A stretch of DNA of 64,000 nt from VXYL01 sp965199945 (GTDB lineage: Bacteria > Pseudomonadota > Gammaproteobacteria > Pseudomonadales > Azotimanducaceae): positions 2,170,001 to 2,234,000 of the forward strand of contig OZ241354.1 of NCBI GenBank assembly GCA_965199945.1. The letters are read 5' to 3'. The notes beneath the pieces are model-generated. The model had not been told where the DNA came from. It did no database searches and saw nothing but the letters and a program-made list of their open reading frames with translations. Each line of letters opens with the position of its first letter. Positions within the stretch are counted from its first letter, which is position 1. The position numbers and the translations under genes were made by a program. Below, piece after piece: positions 55,976 through 64,000 of the stretch.

Positions 55976-57934
55976 TCATCCGCCGATGTCCGCTTCGCCC
56001 TCCCAGAGCTTGCGCGGGAACAGTTCCTCGCCATCGCGGACTGCGGCGTACTGGCCGGTTCGGATGCGGCGGATGGGATAGTCGGGCAGCCGCCAGCGCA
56101 CGACGCAGCGCTCGCCGAGGGTCACGCCGGCCCGGTAGAAACCCAAGCTGTTGTAGCCGTGCTCGATCCGCTCCGGCGGCAGGTCGGCCTCGCGCACCGG
56201 CGTGACGTGCAGGAGGAAGGGCGTTCTGCCGTCTGTTCCTTCGCAATCGTCGGAGATGTAGAAGATGCGCCGGCCGTGGACGTGTACGTCCATGCCGGAC
56301 GAGATGATCGGCCCGCCAGCCGCAGCGAGCATCTCTTCGAGCGTTTGGACGTGCTGTGCAACCGCGAGATCAAGTTTCTCGAAGGCGATCCGGTCGATGA
56401 AGATCTCGCCGCTCCAGAGAACGCGGGCCGCGCCGCCGCCTTGGCTGACTTGCAGGTGGGAAATGCGCACCACCGGCATGAACGACACCGCCGCACAATC
56501 TCCTCCTTCGTGCCGCAGCCATGTGCGCTTAGGCAGCGGAGGCAGCGGAAGCCAGCTTTGCGCTCGGGCAAGGATGCCCGCATCGACTGGCGTCGCGTGG
56601 ACGCGAAGCGGCGCCGCGTCGACATCGTGGCAGTCGTCATTCACGAAAACGAGCTTCGAGCCGTCGAAATACACGTCGTAGGCGTCGGAATCGATTGCGC
56701 GCTCGTCGGCAGAGACATAAGACTCGATGGGCCCGAGATCCCCCCCCAACGCCTGGTACCTGCGCCGGATCCATTCGCCTGCAGAACCTGCATGTCCGAG
56801 TGGCGACGGGATCTCGAAAGCGGCGTAGTACTCCGCCAGAGCCGCGTCGCGCACGTCCTCCTGCATGGCTGGCAGCCCTGCTTCGCGCCGCAGCCACTCG
56901 TCAAGGCAGGCGGCCGCCAAGCGGTTCCCAAGTTCGTTCCAGTGCGAATCCTTCTCGAAGCGGTACGGGGACTCCCGCCAGTTGCGGTCCCGATGCCCGT
57001 CGTCGCGGCTCTCGAAGCAGGAGTTGAGGTCCAACGCCTCGGCGCCGGCCCGCGCGAGCAGCGGGCGCACCAGCGCAAAGTCGGGCTGCGTGGGCAGGAG
57101 CACCACGAAGAACCTGCCGCCGTTCTCCTCCACTTCTAGTTTCCAGCGGCGGATCAGCTGCTCGAACACGGCCAGACCACGGTTGAGAAGATGGGGCGGA
57201 AGGTCGCGGGTGCCACGCAAAGTGCCGAAGTCGGGCAGTTCCTCGGCCGCGCCGGCGATGTACGGCGCAAGACGGCCGGTCGCATCGAGCCAGAGGTAGG
57301 TCAGGTGCAGCCGGGAGACGAGCGGAACCCACCAGGCCGAGCCGCGCGCTTCGCGCTGCCGCAGTCGCCCGCCGTCGTCGAGATCGAGCAGCCGGTTGTG
57401 GACGAGATCGGCCAGATCGTTGCCGCCGAAGTAGACGAACAGCACGTAGTCGAGGTGCTCCCTGGCGTGGAAGCTCCGGTAGGCGAAGTACGACTGCGCG
57501 GGCCCGTAGCTGTCGACGCCGAAGTTCAGCACGGTGAAGTCTCCGTCCTGGCCGTCCTGGTTGAGCAGGTAGTCCAACGGCTCGGTGAAGACGTAGGGCG
57601 CATCCAAGGTGGACGCCTGCGTGTAGGAATCGCCGAAGACGCCCACGGTCGTCGCGGAGACCAGGTCGGCGTCCGAGAAGTCCCGGTGCTGCCGCAGGCC
57701 CAGGTTGTTGGTGTGGAAGGGATGGCGGCGTCCGGCGTCTGGATGCACCCGCCAGTCCCGCGTGTTCGGCAGCGGCGCGAAGATGCGCATGGCGTCCGGC
57801 GCAAGCTGGCCTTCCGCAACCCCCCGGTACTTCGGGAAGACGAAACGCAGGGCGGCTTCGCAAAGCAAGGCCGCGAGGAGCACCGACGCCGCGACGAGAC
57901 AGAACCGCGCGGCGAGCTCTTGCGTATTCTTCAT
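55976..57934 (-). CDS. SGNH/GDSL-type hydrolase with signal anchor and doubled C-terminal domain
   Basis: A 652-residue envelope protein. A hydrophobic anchor at about residues 9-30 (CLVAASVLLAALLCEAALRF) is followed by an SGNH domain: block I GVFGDSYTQAS, the GGNDLADLV region (block III) and the catalytic DSHWNELGN. Two similar C-terminal modules follow, each with a D-x-Y/V-x-x-G-x-x-L/I-x-x-x-x-D-D-C pattern (DVYFDGSKLVFVNDDC and DVHVHGRRIFYISDDC) and a VTPV or ATPV strand. It would act in the periplasm, perhaps as an esterase or acetyltransferase-like enzyme on a glycan. It follows the trace of a sulfotransferase gene. ATG 57934; a GTG at 57955 is possible. Confidence 0.75.
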   Translation of the reverse strand: MKNTQELAARFCLVAASVLLAALLCEAALRFVFPKYRGVAEGQLAPDAMRIFAPLPNTRDWRVHPDAGRRHPFHTNNLGLRQHRDFSDADLVSATTVGVFGDSYTQASTLDAPYVFTEPLDYLLNQDGQDGDFTVLNFGVDSYGPAQSYFAYRSFHAREHLDYVLFVYFGGNDLADLVHNRLLDLDDGGRLRQREARGSAWWVPLVSRLHLTYLWLDATGRLAPYIAGAAEELPDFGTLRGTRDLPPHLLNRGLAVFEQLIRRWKLEVEENGGRFFVVLLPTQPDFALVRPLLARAGAEALDLNSCFESRDDGHRDRNWRESPYRFEKDSHWNELGNRLAAACLDEWLRREAGLPAMQEDVRDAALAEYYAAFEIPSPLGHAGSAGEWIRRRYQALGGDLGPIESYVSADERAIDSDAYDVYFDGSKLVFVNDDCHDVDAAPLRVHATPVDAGILARAQSWLPLPPLPKRTWLRHEGGDCAAVSFMPVVRISHLQVSQGGGAARVLWSGEIFIDRIAFEKLDLAVAQHVQTLEEMLAAAGGPIISSGMDVHVHGRRIFYISDDCEGTDGRTPFLLHVTPVREADLPPERIEHGYNSLGFYRAGVTLGERCVVRWRLPDYPIRRIRTGQYAAVRDGEELFPRKLWEGEADIGG

Positions 57935-58024
57935 CGGGGTGTCTTGTTGATTCACCTCGGGCGCTCAGCGGCAGCCGGCCGCGGCCACAAGCCGGGCGGG
58001 GCGCAGGAAATGGCGCCGTCGCAG

Positions 58025-58228
58025 CCACGGTTGCGCCGGCTGCCGCTTCTTCCCGCCGCGCCCTGCCTGTGCAGCTAGCCGTGTATCGCAAGCGCGCATT
58101 GTCGAAGTCCGCCGAGTCGCCGTGGACGGTGGCGACCTTGTGGATGCCCGACGCAGGTTAGAAGTCGGTCAAGGCCGCGTGATGGCTGGCATGCGCTCGC
58201 GGACTTTGGCGGGTGGGTTGTCGGACAT
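58025..58228 (-). pseudogene. scar: oxygenase subfamily B start joined to subfamily A end
   Basis: From 58228 the frame reads MSDNPPAKVRERMPAITRP, the start of the oxygenase at 55820, and then after a break GIHKVATVHGDSADFDNAR, the end of the oxygenase at 43960, with one base lost before its end. It marks the right edge of the island. The 200 bases to ilvD hold no gene. Confidence 0.75.
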
Positions 58229-58434
58229 GCTCTTCGGCGCCGGCGGACTGTCGCGCAATCCGAGCACAATAGCGCATTTCCCTTCGCGCCGCCGGAAGCC
58301 GGAGATTGCAGAGCTCGCTGCGGCCGCTGCGCGACGCGCCTCTAGCCCGACTTCTGCGCTTCGAGTTGCGGAAGTCCGGCTAGCTGAGGACCCTATGCTT
58401 GCGAAGGGCAGCAGCCACTCCCAAGCGGGCGAAG

Positions 58435-60111
58435 CTACAGGCGCAAGTCCGTCACCGCGCCTGCGGAGGCGGACGACACCAGCTTCGCGTATTTCGCCAG
58501 CGTGCCCTTCGTCGCGTAGGGGGCCGGGCGCTGCCAGCGCGCCTTTCGCGCCGCCAGTTCGTCGTCGCCAATGTGCAGATTGACCTCGCGCTTCTCGGCA
58601 TCCACGGTGATGCGGTCGCCGTCTTCCACGAGGGCGATTGGGCCGCCTTCGAAGGCTTCCGGCGTCACGTGGCCGATGACGAAGCCGTGGGAGCCGCCGG
58701 AGAAGCGGCCGTCCGTAAGCAGCGCCACGTCCGCCGACAAGCCGCGTCCGTTGATAGCGCTGGTGGGGCTCAGCATCTCCCTCATGCCCGGGCCGCCCTT
58801 GGGGCCCTCGTAGCGAATCACCACCACGTCGCCCTTCTGCACCGTGCCGTCCATGATGGCCGCCATGCCCGCTTCCTCGCCGTGGAAGACCCGTGCCGTG
58901 CCTTGGAAGCGCAGCCCTTCGTGGCCGGTGATCTTCGCCACCGCGCCCTCGGGCGCGAGATTGCCGCGCAGGATCACCAAGTGGCCGTCCGGCTTGATGG
59001 GATCGTCGAGCGGGCGAATGATGCGCTGGCCATCTGGATACGGCTGCACGTTCTCGAGGTTCTCCGCCAGCGTCTTGCCGGTGACGGTCATGCAGCTGCC
59101 ATGCAGCAGTCCGGCGTCGAGCAGCGTCTTCATCAGCGGCTGGATGCCGCCGATGGCGATGAGTTCGGACATGGCGTAGTTGCCGGCGGGGCGCATGTCC
59201 GCCAGCACCGGCACGCGCGCCCCGATGCGCGTGAAGTCGTCGATGGCGAGCGGCACGCCGGCGGCGCTGGCGATCGCCAGCAGATGCAGCACCGCGTTGG
59301 TGGAGCCCTCGAGCGCCGTCGCCACCGTGATGGCGTTCTCGAAGGCTTCAATGCACAGGATGTCCGAGGGCTTGATGCCGGCCTGCACGAGGCGGGCCAC
59401 GGCCATGCCCGCTTGATGGGCGTCCCGGCGCTTGTGCTCGCCGACCGCCTCCTGGGCCGACGAGTTCGGCAGCGACATGCCCATCGCCTCGATTGCCGAC
59501 GCCATGGTGTTGGCGGTGTACATGCCGGCGCAGGAGCCGGGGCCGGGGATGGCGGTCTGCTCCACGGCCAGCAGTTCGCCGTCGCTCACCGTGCCGGCGG
59601 CATGGCCGCCCACGGCCTCGAACACGGAGATGATGTCGCGCCGCGCTTCGCCGGTCTGGATGGTGCCGCCGTAGACGAAGACGCTCGGCCGATCCAGCCG
59701 CGCCAACGCCATCGCGCACGCCGGCATGTTCTTGTCGCAGCCGCCGATGGCCACCACGCCGTCGAAGCCCTGGGCCCCCACCACCGTTTCGATGGAGTCG
59801 GCGATGACTTCCCGCGAGACGAGCGAGTAGCGCATCCCAGGCGTCCCCATCGAGATGCCGTCGGAAACGGTGATGGTGTTGAAGACGACGCTCTTCGCGC
59901 CCGCTTCGTCCGCGCCGAGCGCGGCTGCCTCCGCCAAGGCGTCGATGTGCATGTTGCACGGCGTCACCATCGACCAGGTGGAGGCGATGCCCACCTGCGC
60001 CTTGGCGAAGTCCTCGCGCTTGAAGCCGACCGGATAGAGCATGGCGCGACTCGGCGCTTGCTCCACGCCGTCGACCACGATTGAGGAATAGGGGCGCTTG
60101 GTTTGCGTCAT
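58435..60111 (-). CDS. ilvD: dihydroxy-acid dehydratase IlvD
   Basis: A 558-residue Fe-S dehydratase of branched-chain amino acid synthesis. Recognisable stretches are STWSMVTPCNMHID (cluster Cys), FNTITVSDGISMGTPGMRYS, AIGGCDKNMPACAMAL (cluster Cys), PGPGSCAGMYTANTM (cluster Cys) and GRFSGGSHGFVIGHVTPEA near the C-terminus. Length fits the shorter (about 560 aa) clade. It marks the return to core genes after the island. Confidence 0.95.
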   Translation of the reverse strand: MTQTKRPYSSIVVDGVEQAPSRAMLYPVGFKREDFAKAQVGIASTWSMVTPCNMHIDALAEAAALGADEAGAKSVVFNTITVSDGISMGTPGMRYSLVSREVIADSIETVVGAQGFDGVVAIGGCDKNMPACAMALARLDRPSVFVYGGTIQTGEARRDIISVFEAVGGHAAGTVSDGELLAVEQTAIPGPGSCAGMYTANTMASAIEAMGMSLPNSSAQEAVGEHKRRDAHQAGMAVARLVQAGIKPSDILCIEAFENAITVATALEGSTNAVLHLLAIASAAGVPLAIDDFTRIGARVPVLADMRPAGNYAMSELIAIGGIQPLMKTLLDAGLLHGSCMTVTGKTLAENLENVQPYPDGQRIIRPLDDPIKPDGHLVILRGNLAPEGAVAKITGHEGLRFQGTARVFHGEEAGMAAIMDGTVQKGDVVVIRYEGPKGGPGMREMLSPTSAINGRGLSADVALLTDGRFSGGSHGFVIGHVTPEAFEGGPIALVEDGDRITVDAEKREVNLHIGDDELAARKARWQRPAPYATKGTLAKYAKLVSSASAGAVTDLRL

Positions 60112-60232
60112 GGCGCGAGGTCCTTACAAGAGCACGTTGGCGTTGAGTTCGGGGCTTGGCCGGCCACTTTTGATACCGAACGCAGTATTGTCAACCCGTG
60201 GCGAGGACGCATCGGCTCTTGACGGCAGCGCA

Positions 60233-60601
60233 ATGAAATTGGAGGACTACGCCATTCGCATCGAGCCGCTCCCACAGGACGAAGGCGGCGGCTTTCTGGT
60301 GACCTTTCCCGACTTGCCCGGCTGCGTGGCCGACGGCGAGACCATCGATGCCGCCATCGCGGAGGCGCAAGACGCCTTCCAAGCGTGGACGACGGCCGAG
60401 CGACAGGACAAAGGCGAATTGCCCGCGCCAAAGAGCTACAGCGGCCAGTTCGTGCAGCGCATCCCAAAGAGCCTGCACAGGCGGCTGGCGACGCGCGCCG
60501 CGGCGGAAGGCGTGAGCTTGAACCAGTTGGCGGCGACTTTTCTCGCACACGGACTGGCCGAGGGGAACCGGGTCGAACCTCGACAGCGGCGCGGCCAATG
60601 A
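60233..60601 (+). CDS. HicB-family antitoxin-like protein, no HicA partner
   Basis: A 122-residue protein with the HicB fold: AIRIEPLPQDEGGGFLVTFP, DLPGCVADGETIDAAIAEAQ and a C-terminal arc-like helix pair PKSLHRRLATRAAAEGVSLNQ for DNA binding. HicA is normally next door, but the 121 bases upstream are too short for it and the downstream gene is convergent. It may be a solitary regulator. I chose the ATG at 60233; a longer frame from 60098 would overlap ilvD. Confidence 0.8.
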   Translation: MKLEDYAIRIEPLPQDEGGGFLVTFPDLPGCVADGETIDAAIAEAQDAFQAWTTAERQDKGELPAPKSYSGQFVQRIPKSLHRRLATRAAAEGVSLNQLAATFLAHGLAEGNRVEPRQRRGQ

Positions 60602-60613
60602 GTTGGGAACCGT

Positions 60614-62461
60614 TCAAGCGAGGCGATCCAGTTCTTCCTGCACGTCGAGCCACGCCTGCTCGCAGCGCTGCAACTCCTGCCATGCGTCTTTCCTGGCGCG
60701 CGCAAGTTCCGCCAGTTGGTCGGTTTGGCCGTCGATGGTGCCGAGGCGCTGGTCGAGATCGTCCACGAGTCGCGTCTGGACGTCGATCCGCGCTTCCAAG
60801 TCCTGCTGCTTGCGCACCAGCGGCGCGGTGGGCAGAGAGCGCCGCTCGTGCGGCGTCGAAGATGCGCCGACGGCGGTTTGGCGCGCGCCTAGAGCGCCGT
60901 TCGATGCCGCGTAGTCGTCCAGATCGCCGCGGAAAGGACGCACGCCGCCGTCGGCGACCAGCCAGAGGGAGTCGACGCAGCGCCGCAGCATGCGGCGGTC
61001 GTGGGAGACGAGCAGCAGTGCGCCGCCGTATTGCTGCAACGCCAGCGCAAGCGCCTCGCGCATCTCCAGATCCAAGTGGTTGGTTGGTTCGTCCAGCACC
61101 AGCACGGCCGGCTGCCGGCAGGCGATGAGGGCGAGCACGAGGCGCGCCTTCTCGCCGCCGGAGAAGGTGTGCGCCTGCCGCCGCGCGCTGTCGCCGCCGA
61201 ATCCCCAGCCGCCGAGGTAGTCGGCCGTCTGCTGGCCGGTGAAGCTGGCGGCTTCGGCGACTTCGCCCAAGTGGTCGCTCGGCGAGCGCGCCAGATCCAG
61301 CAGCTCCAGTTGATGCTGCGCGAAGTAGCCGACCGCGCTGTGGCGTCCCCGCGCCAGCGAACCCGCCAGCGGCGACAGTTCGCCGGCCAAGGCGCGCAGC
61401 AGCGTCGTCTTGCCGGCGCCGTTGGCGCCGAGCACGCCGATGCGGTCGTTCGGATAGACGCGCAGCGTCACGTCGCGCAGAACCGCATCGCCGTCGTAGC
61501 CGAGCGCCGCCTCGTCCAGCCGCAGGATGGGATTGGAGACTTTGCGCGGCGCGGCGAAGGCGAACCGATACGGCGACTCGGCGTGGACCGGCGCCGCAAG
61601 ATCCATTTTTTCGAGCGCCTTCAGGCGGCTTTGGACTTGCTTGGCCTTGCTCTCCTTGGCGCGAAACCGATCCACGAAGCGGCGAATCTCCGCCACCCGC
61701 AATTGCTGGCGCTTGTAGACGGCGGCCTGCCGCGTCAGCGCCTCGGCCCGCTGTCGTTCGAATGCGCTGTAGTTGCCGGCGTAGACCGCCGCCTGGCCAT
61801 GCTCCAGGTGCGCGATCTGCTGCACCGTGCGGTCGAGGAAGTCGCGGTCGTGGGCGACCATCGCCAATGCGCCTTCGTAGCGGCGGATCCAGTTTTCCAG
61901 CCACAGCGTGGCTTCGAGGTCGAGATGATTCGTGGGTTCGTCGAGCAGCAGCAGGTCCGACGGCGCCATCAGCGCCTGCGCCAGATGGAGACGGATACGC
62001 CAGCCGCCGGAGAAGGCTCGATGCGGCTTGGATTCGTCCTCCTTGGCGAAGCCGAGGCCGCTTAAGATCGCGCTGGCGCGAGCCTCGGCGTCGTAGCCGC
62101 CGGCGTCCTCGTAGTCCGAATAGAGGTGGCCCAGGGCGTCGTCGTTCCCTTCCCGCTCGGCTTTGGCGATGGCGCGTTCCACGCCGCGCAGTCTCCGGTC
62201 GCCGTCGAGCACGAAGTCGATCGCGCTGCGCCGCGACGGCTGCACGTGCTGATCCAGCGTGGCGAGGCGCCACGAATCCGGGCGCGACACCGTGCCCTCT
62301 TCAGGCGCGAGCGCGCCCCGGACCACGGCCAGGAGCGTGCTCTTGCCGACGCCGTTGCGCCCGATCACGCCGAGCTTGTGGCCGTGGTGGAGCGTCAGGT
62401 TCAAGCCGTCGAAGAGCGCCCGGTCGCCACGGTGCAGCGTGATGTTGCGCAGTTGCAGCAT
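60614..62461 (-). CDS. ABC-F family ATPase (YheS-like)
   Basis: A 615-residue cytoplasmic protein with two ABC domains and no membrane segment. Walker A motifs are IGRNGVGKST and LGANGAGKTT; signature motifs FSGGWRIRL and FSGGEKARL; both Walker B motifs read LLLDEPTNHLDLE or VLDEPTNHLDLE. The linker between domains is charged, and a C-terminal coiled-coil-like extension follows. ABC-F proteins work at the ribosome E site. argE is 17 bases upstream in the same direction, so they are probably cotranscribed. Confidence 0.9.
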   Translation of the reverse strand: MLQLRNITLHRGDRALFDGLNLTLHHGHKLGVIGRNGVGKSTLLAVVRGALAPEEGTVSRPDSWRLATLDQHVQPSRRSAIDFVLDGDRRLRGVERAIAKAEREGNDDALGHLYSDYEDAGGYDAEARASAILSGLGFAKEDESKPHRAFSGGWRIRLHLAQALMAPSDLLLLDEPTNHLDLEATLWLENWIRRYEGALAMVAHDRDFLDRTVQQIAHLEHGQAAVYAGNYSAFERQRAEALTRQAAVYKRQQLRVAEIRRFVDRFRAKESKAKQVQSRLKALEKMDLAAPVHAESPYRFAFAAPRKVSNPILRLDEAALGYDGDAVLRDVTLRVYPNDRIGVLGANGAGKTTLLRALAGELSPLAGSLARGRHSAVGYFAQHQLELLDLARSPSDHLGEVAEAASFTGQQTADYLGGWGFGGDSARRQAHTFSGGEKARLVLALIACRQPAVLVLDEPTNHLDLEMREALALALQQYGGALLLVSHDRRMLRRCVDSLWLVADGGVRPFRGDLDDYAASNGALGARQTAVGASSTPHERRSLPTAPLVRKQQDLEARIDVQTRLVDDLDQRLGTIDGQTDQLAELARARKDAWQELQRCEQAWLDVQEELDRLA

Positions 62462-62478
62462 CGGCGCGCGACCGAAAG

Positions 62479-63621
62479 CTAAAGGCAATAGTGGGCGACC
62501 AGGGCCGCCAAGGCGTCTTCCATCGGCTGCAGCTGCGCCGCGTCGAGGAACTCGTTCGGCTGATGCGCCTGGTCGATGGCGCCGGGCCCGAACACCACCG
62601 TCTCCATGCCCAGCGCCTGAAAGAACGGCGCTTCGGTGCCGAAGGCCACCGCGCCGGCGCGTCGCCCGGAGAGTTCCTCCAAGGCACCGACCAAGGCGCC
62701 GTCGGCGGGCGTCTCGTAGGGCGGCACGGGCGTGAACTTCGTCTCCACTGTTGCCGGCGTCTCGCGCCCGGCGGCTTCCACGCAGGCGCGCAGGTCGTCC
62801 ACCACGGCGGCGGTGTCCATGCCGGGCAGCAGGCGCAGGTCGATCTGCAGCTCGGCGTGGCCGCAGATTCGGTTCGGGTTGTCGCCGCCGCGCAGGCAGC
62901 CGAGGTTGAGCGTCGGCACCGCCACCTCGAAGGCCGGTGCCACATGGCGCTGGCCAAGCTGGGCGCGGAACTCCATCAACGCGCCCATCACCCGATGCAT
63001 GCCTTCCAAGGCGTTGTCGCCAAGCGCCGGGTTCGAGGAATGGCCGGAAGACCCCTGCACCGCAATCGAGAGCATGGCCACGCCTTTGTGGGCGCGAATG
63101 GGCGTCATGCTCGTGGGTTCGCCGATCACCGCGGCGGCAGCCTTGGGAATGCCCCGTTCGGCGAGCAGGCGGGCGCCGTCCATCGAACTCTCTTCGTCGG
63201 CGGTGGCGACGATCGTGAGCGGCCGCCGCAACCGCGCATCCGCGTGGCGCTCGGCGGCGGCCAGCGCGAGCGGGAAGAAACCCTTCATGTCGCAGCTGCC
63301 CAAGCCGTAGAAGCGGCCATCCCGTTCGGAGAGCGCGAACGGATCGCTGCGCCACAGCGATTCGTCGCATGGCACCGTGTCCGTGTGCCCGGCCAGCACC
63401 AAGCCCCCCTTGTCGTTCCCGCCGCGACGGGCAATGAGATTGCCCTTGCCCGGCTTGTTCGGCAGCGGCAGCACCTCGGTCTCGAAGCCCATGTCTTCGA
63501 GCCAGTTCGCCAGGTGATGGACGACTCCCAGATTGCCCTGGTCGCGCTCGGCGTCCGTGCAGCTCACGGACGGCGTCGCCACCAGCGTCTCGAGCATCTC
63601 CTTTTGCTTCGGGATTCGCAT
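62479..63621 (-). CDS. argE: acetylornithine deacetylase ArgE
   Basis: A 380-residue M20 family metallohydrolase that removes the acetyl group from N-acetylornithine in arginine synthesis. Metal-binding motifs are LAGHTDTVPCDE (His-x-Asp), GLGSCDMKGF (Asp), and TADEESSMDGARLL (Glu-Glu). The GSSGHSS dimerisation-domain motif is also present. The start is the ATG at 63621. A related desuccinylase function cannot be excluded by eye. Confidence 0.88.
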   Translation of the reverse strand: MRIPKQKEMLETLVATPSVSCTDAERDQGNLGVVHHLANWLEDMGFETEVLPLPNKPGKGNLIARRGGNDKGGLVLAGHTDTVPCDESLWRSDPFALSERDGRFYGLGSCDMKGFFPLALAAAERHADARLRRPLTIVATADEESSMDGARLLAERGIPKAAAAVIGEPTSMTPIRAHKGVAMLSIAVQGSSGHSSNPALGDNALEGMHRVMGALMEFRAQLGQRHVAPAFEVAVPTLNLGCLRGGDNPNRICGHAELQIDLRLLPGMDTAAVVDDLRACVEAAGRETPATVETKFTPVPPYETPADGALVGALEELSGRRAGAVAFGTEAPFFQALGMETVVFGPGAIDQAHQPNEFLDAAQLQPMEDALAALVAHYCL

Positions 63622-63693
63622 GGCGCCGCCCGTCGAGAATTGCTTGGCATTGTGCCATGCATCGTGCGCGGCTCGCGCCGCATGGCGCGACGT

Positions 63694-64000
63694 TCAGGCG
63701 CGGGAGCTGGGCGGCTCGAACCGCCACAAGCCGGTGCCGAATGCGCCGACGAGCAGGATGGCGAGGGAGACGAAGACGCCCGGCAGCAGGCCGGCGCTCG
63801 CGTCGCTCAAGGCCACGACTCCGGTGAGAATCAACGCCGAAGCCGGGCTCGCGACCATGAAGCTGGCGACCAGGATGGCGAGGATCTTCGCCCGATGCGC
63901 CTCCGGCGCGAGTTCCTGCACCGTCGTGCGCGCGACCGTGGTGGTGACGCCCATGTTGACGCCCCAGGCAAGAGCCAGCGCGAAGAAGAGCCAGGTAGGC
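63694..64000 (-). CDS. MFS transporter, C-terminal part (runs off the window)
   Basis: The frame is open from the right edge and ends at 63694. The visible 100 residues hold hydrophobic segments WLFFALALAWGVNMGV, ILAILVASFMVASPASALIL and LPGVFVSLAILLVGAFGTGL with a basic loop, typical of the last three helices of an MFS permease. The substrate is unknown. Confidence 0.65.
   Translation of the reverse strand, partial: PTWLFFALALAWGVNMGVTTTVARTTVQELAPEAHRAKILAILVASFMVASPASALILTGVVALSDASAGLLPGVFVSLAILLVGAFGTGLWRFEPPSSRA

Noticed and set aside
31212..58228. Lasso B2 leader peptidase hidden in the island
   Set aside because: I looked for a short protein with the Cys, then His-Ala-W and Asp pattern of transglutaminase-like B2 enzymes and saw none in the translated frames.
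33360..58230. Classical transposon or integron boundaries
   Set aside because: No transposase of known IS families, no integrase, no tRNA attachment-site duplication. The tRNA-Phe at 5274 is far from the island edges.
60112..60232. hicA toxin gene upstream of hicB
   Set aside because: Only 121 bases lie between ilvD and hicB and no frame resembles the HicA double-stranded RNA-binding fold.

Overview
The window is about 64 kb of GC-rich DNA from a proteobacterium, most likely an uncultured gammaproteobacterium. The reasons are a GacA/UvrY-type response regulator, a three-gene proton-translocating transhydrogenase (pntAA-pntAB-pntB), a YheS-type ABC-F protein, htpG, lpdA-sucC-sucD, ilvD and argE. 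No rRNA, phage or classical IS transposase is visible. One tRNA (Phe, anticodon GAA) lies near the left end.

Two core-like segments flank an accessory island. The left segment (1-31.2 kb) holds a LON-domain protein and nadD; an Ldh-family dehydrogenase with a BCCT transporter; pnuC; tRNA-Phe; a methyltransferase, a small membrane protein and a GST; an enoyl-CoA hydratase/isomerase and an SDR; a giant Lhr-type helicase; MetY; a CaiB/BaiF CoA-transferase; a six-gene pnt operon ending in three unusual genes (DDN-like, DUF362, TupA-like ATP-grasp); a DUF815 ATPase; a PutP-like symporter; an atypical response regulator; htpG; and lpdA-sucC-sucD. The right segment (58.4-64 kb) holds ilvD, an orphan HicB, an ABC-F ATPase, argE and the end of an MFS transporter.

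The island (about 31.2-58.4 kb) is the remarkable part. Nearly every gene is on the minus strand and belongs to a lasso-like RiPP toolkit: two near-identical asparagine-synthetase-like cyclases, two PqqD/RRE proteins, two intact and at least three broken HPr-kinase-like genes, three sulfotransferases plus a fragment, a nucleotidyltransferase fused to a 2-oxoglutarate dioxygenase, five TPR-2OG-Fe(II) oxygenases plus fragments, and an SGNH hydrolase plus a truncated copy. By hand translation I find two short precursor-peptide candidates (33355-33541 and 48002-48175). They share a leader with a W-x-x-P-x-L-x-x-G motif, resembling the YxxPxL motif of lasso leaders, and have different, Ser-ending cores. 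Each has a homopolymeric C tract (24 and 14 C) just after the start codon. With the printed lengths one peptide is in frame and the other is not, which suggests phase variation. No B2-type (transglutaminase-like) leader peptidase is visible.

The island has been rearranged repeatedly. Rpn-family (PDDEXK recombination-promoting nuclease) genes and fragments sit between and inside the modules. A 1.5-kb Rpn block is tandemly duplicated between cyclase 1 and precursor 1. A 46-bp sequence from the end of the cyclase gene recurs at five places, four of them next to a junction. Many genes survive only as N- plus C-terminal scars. The island reads as a duplicated, actively decaying or diversifying RiPP locus. 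Coordinates of CDS starts were chosen from start codons, overlaps and Shine-Dalgarno sequences seen in the sequence; functions are inferred from sequence motifs recognised by eye.
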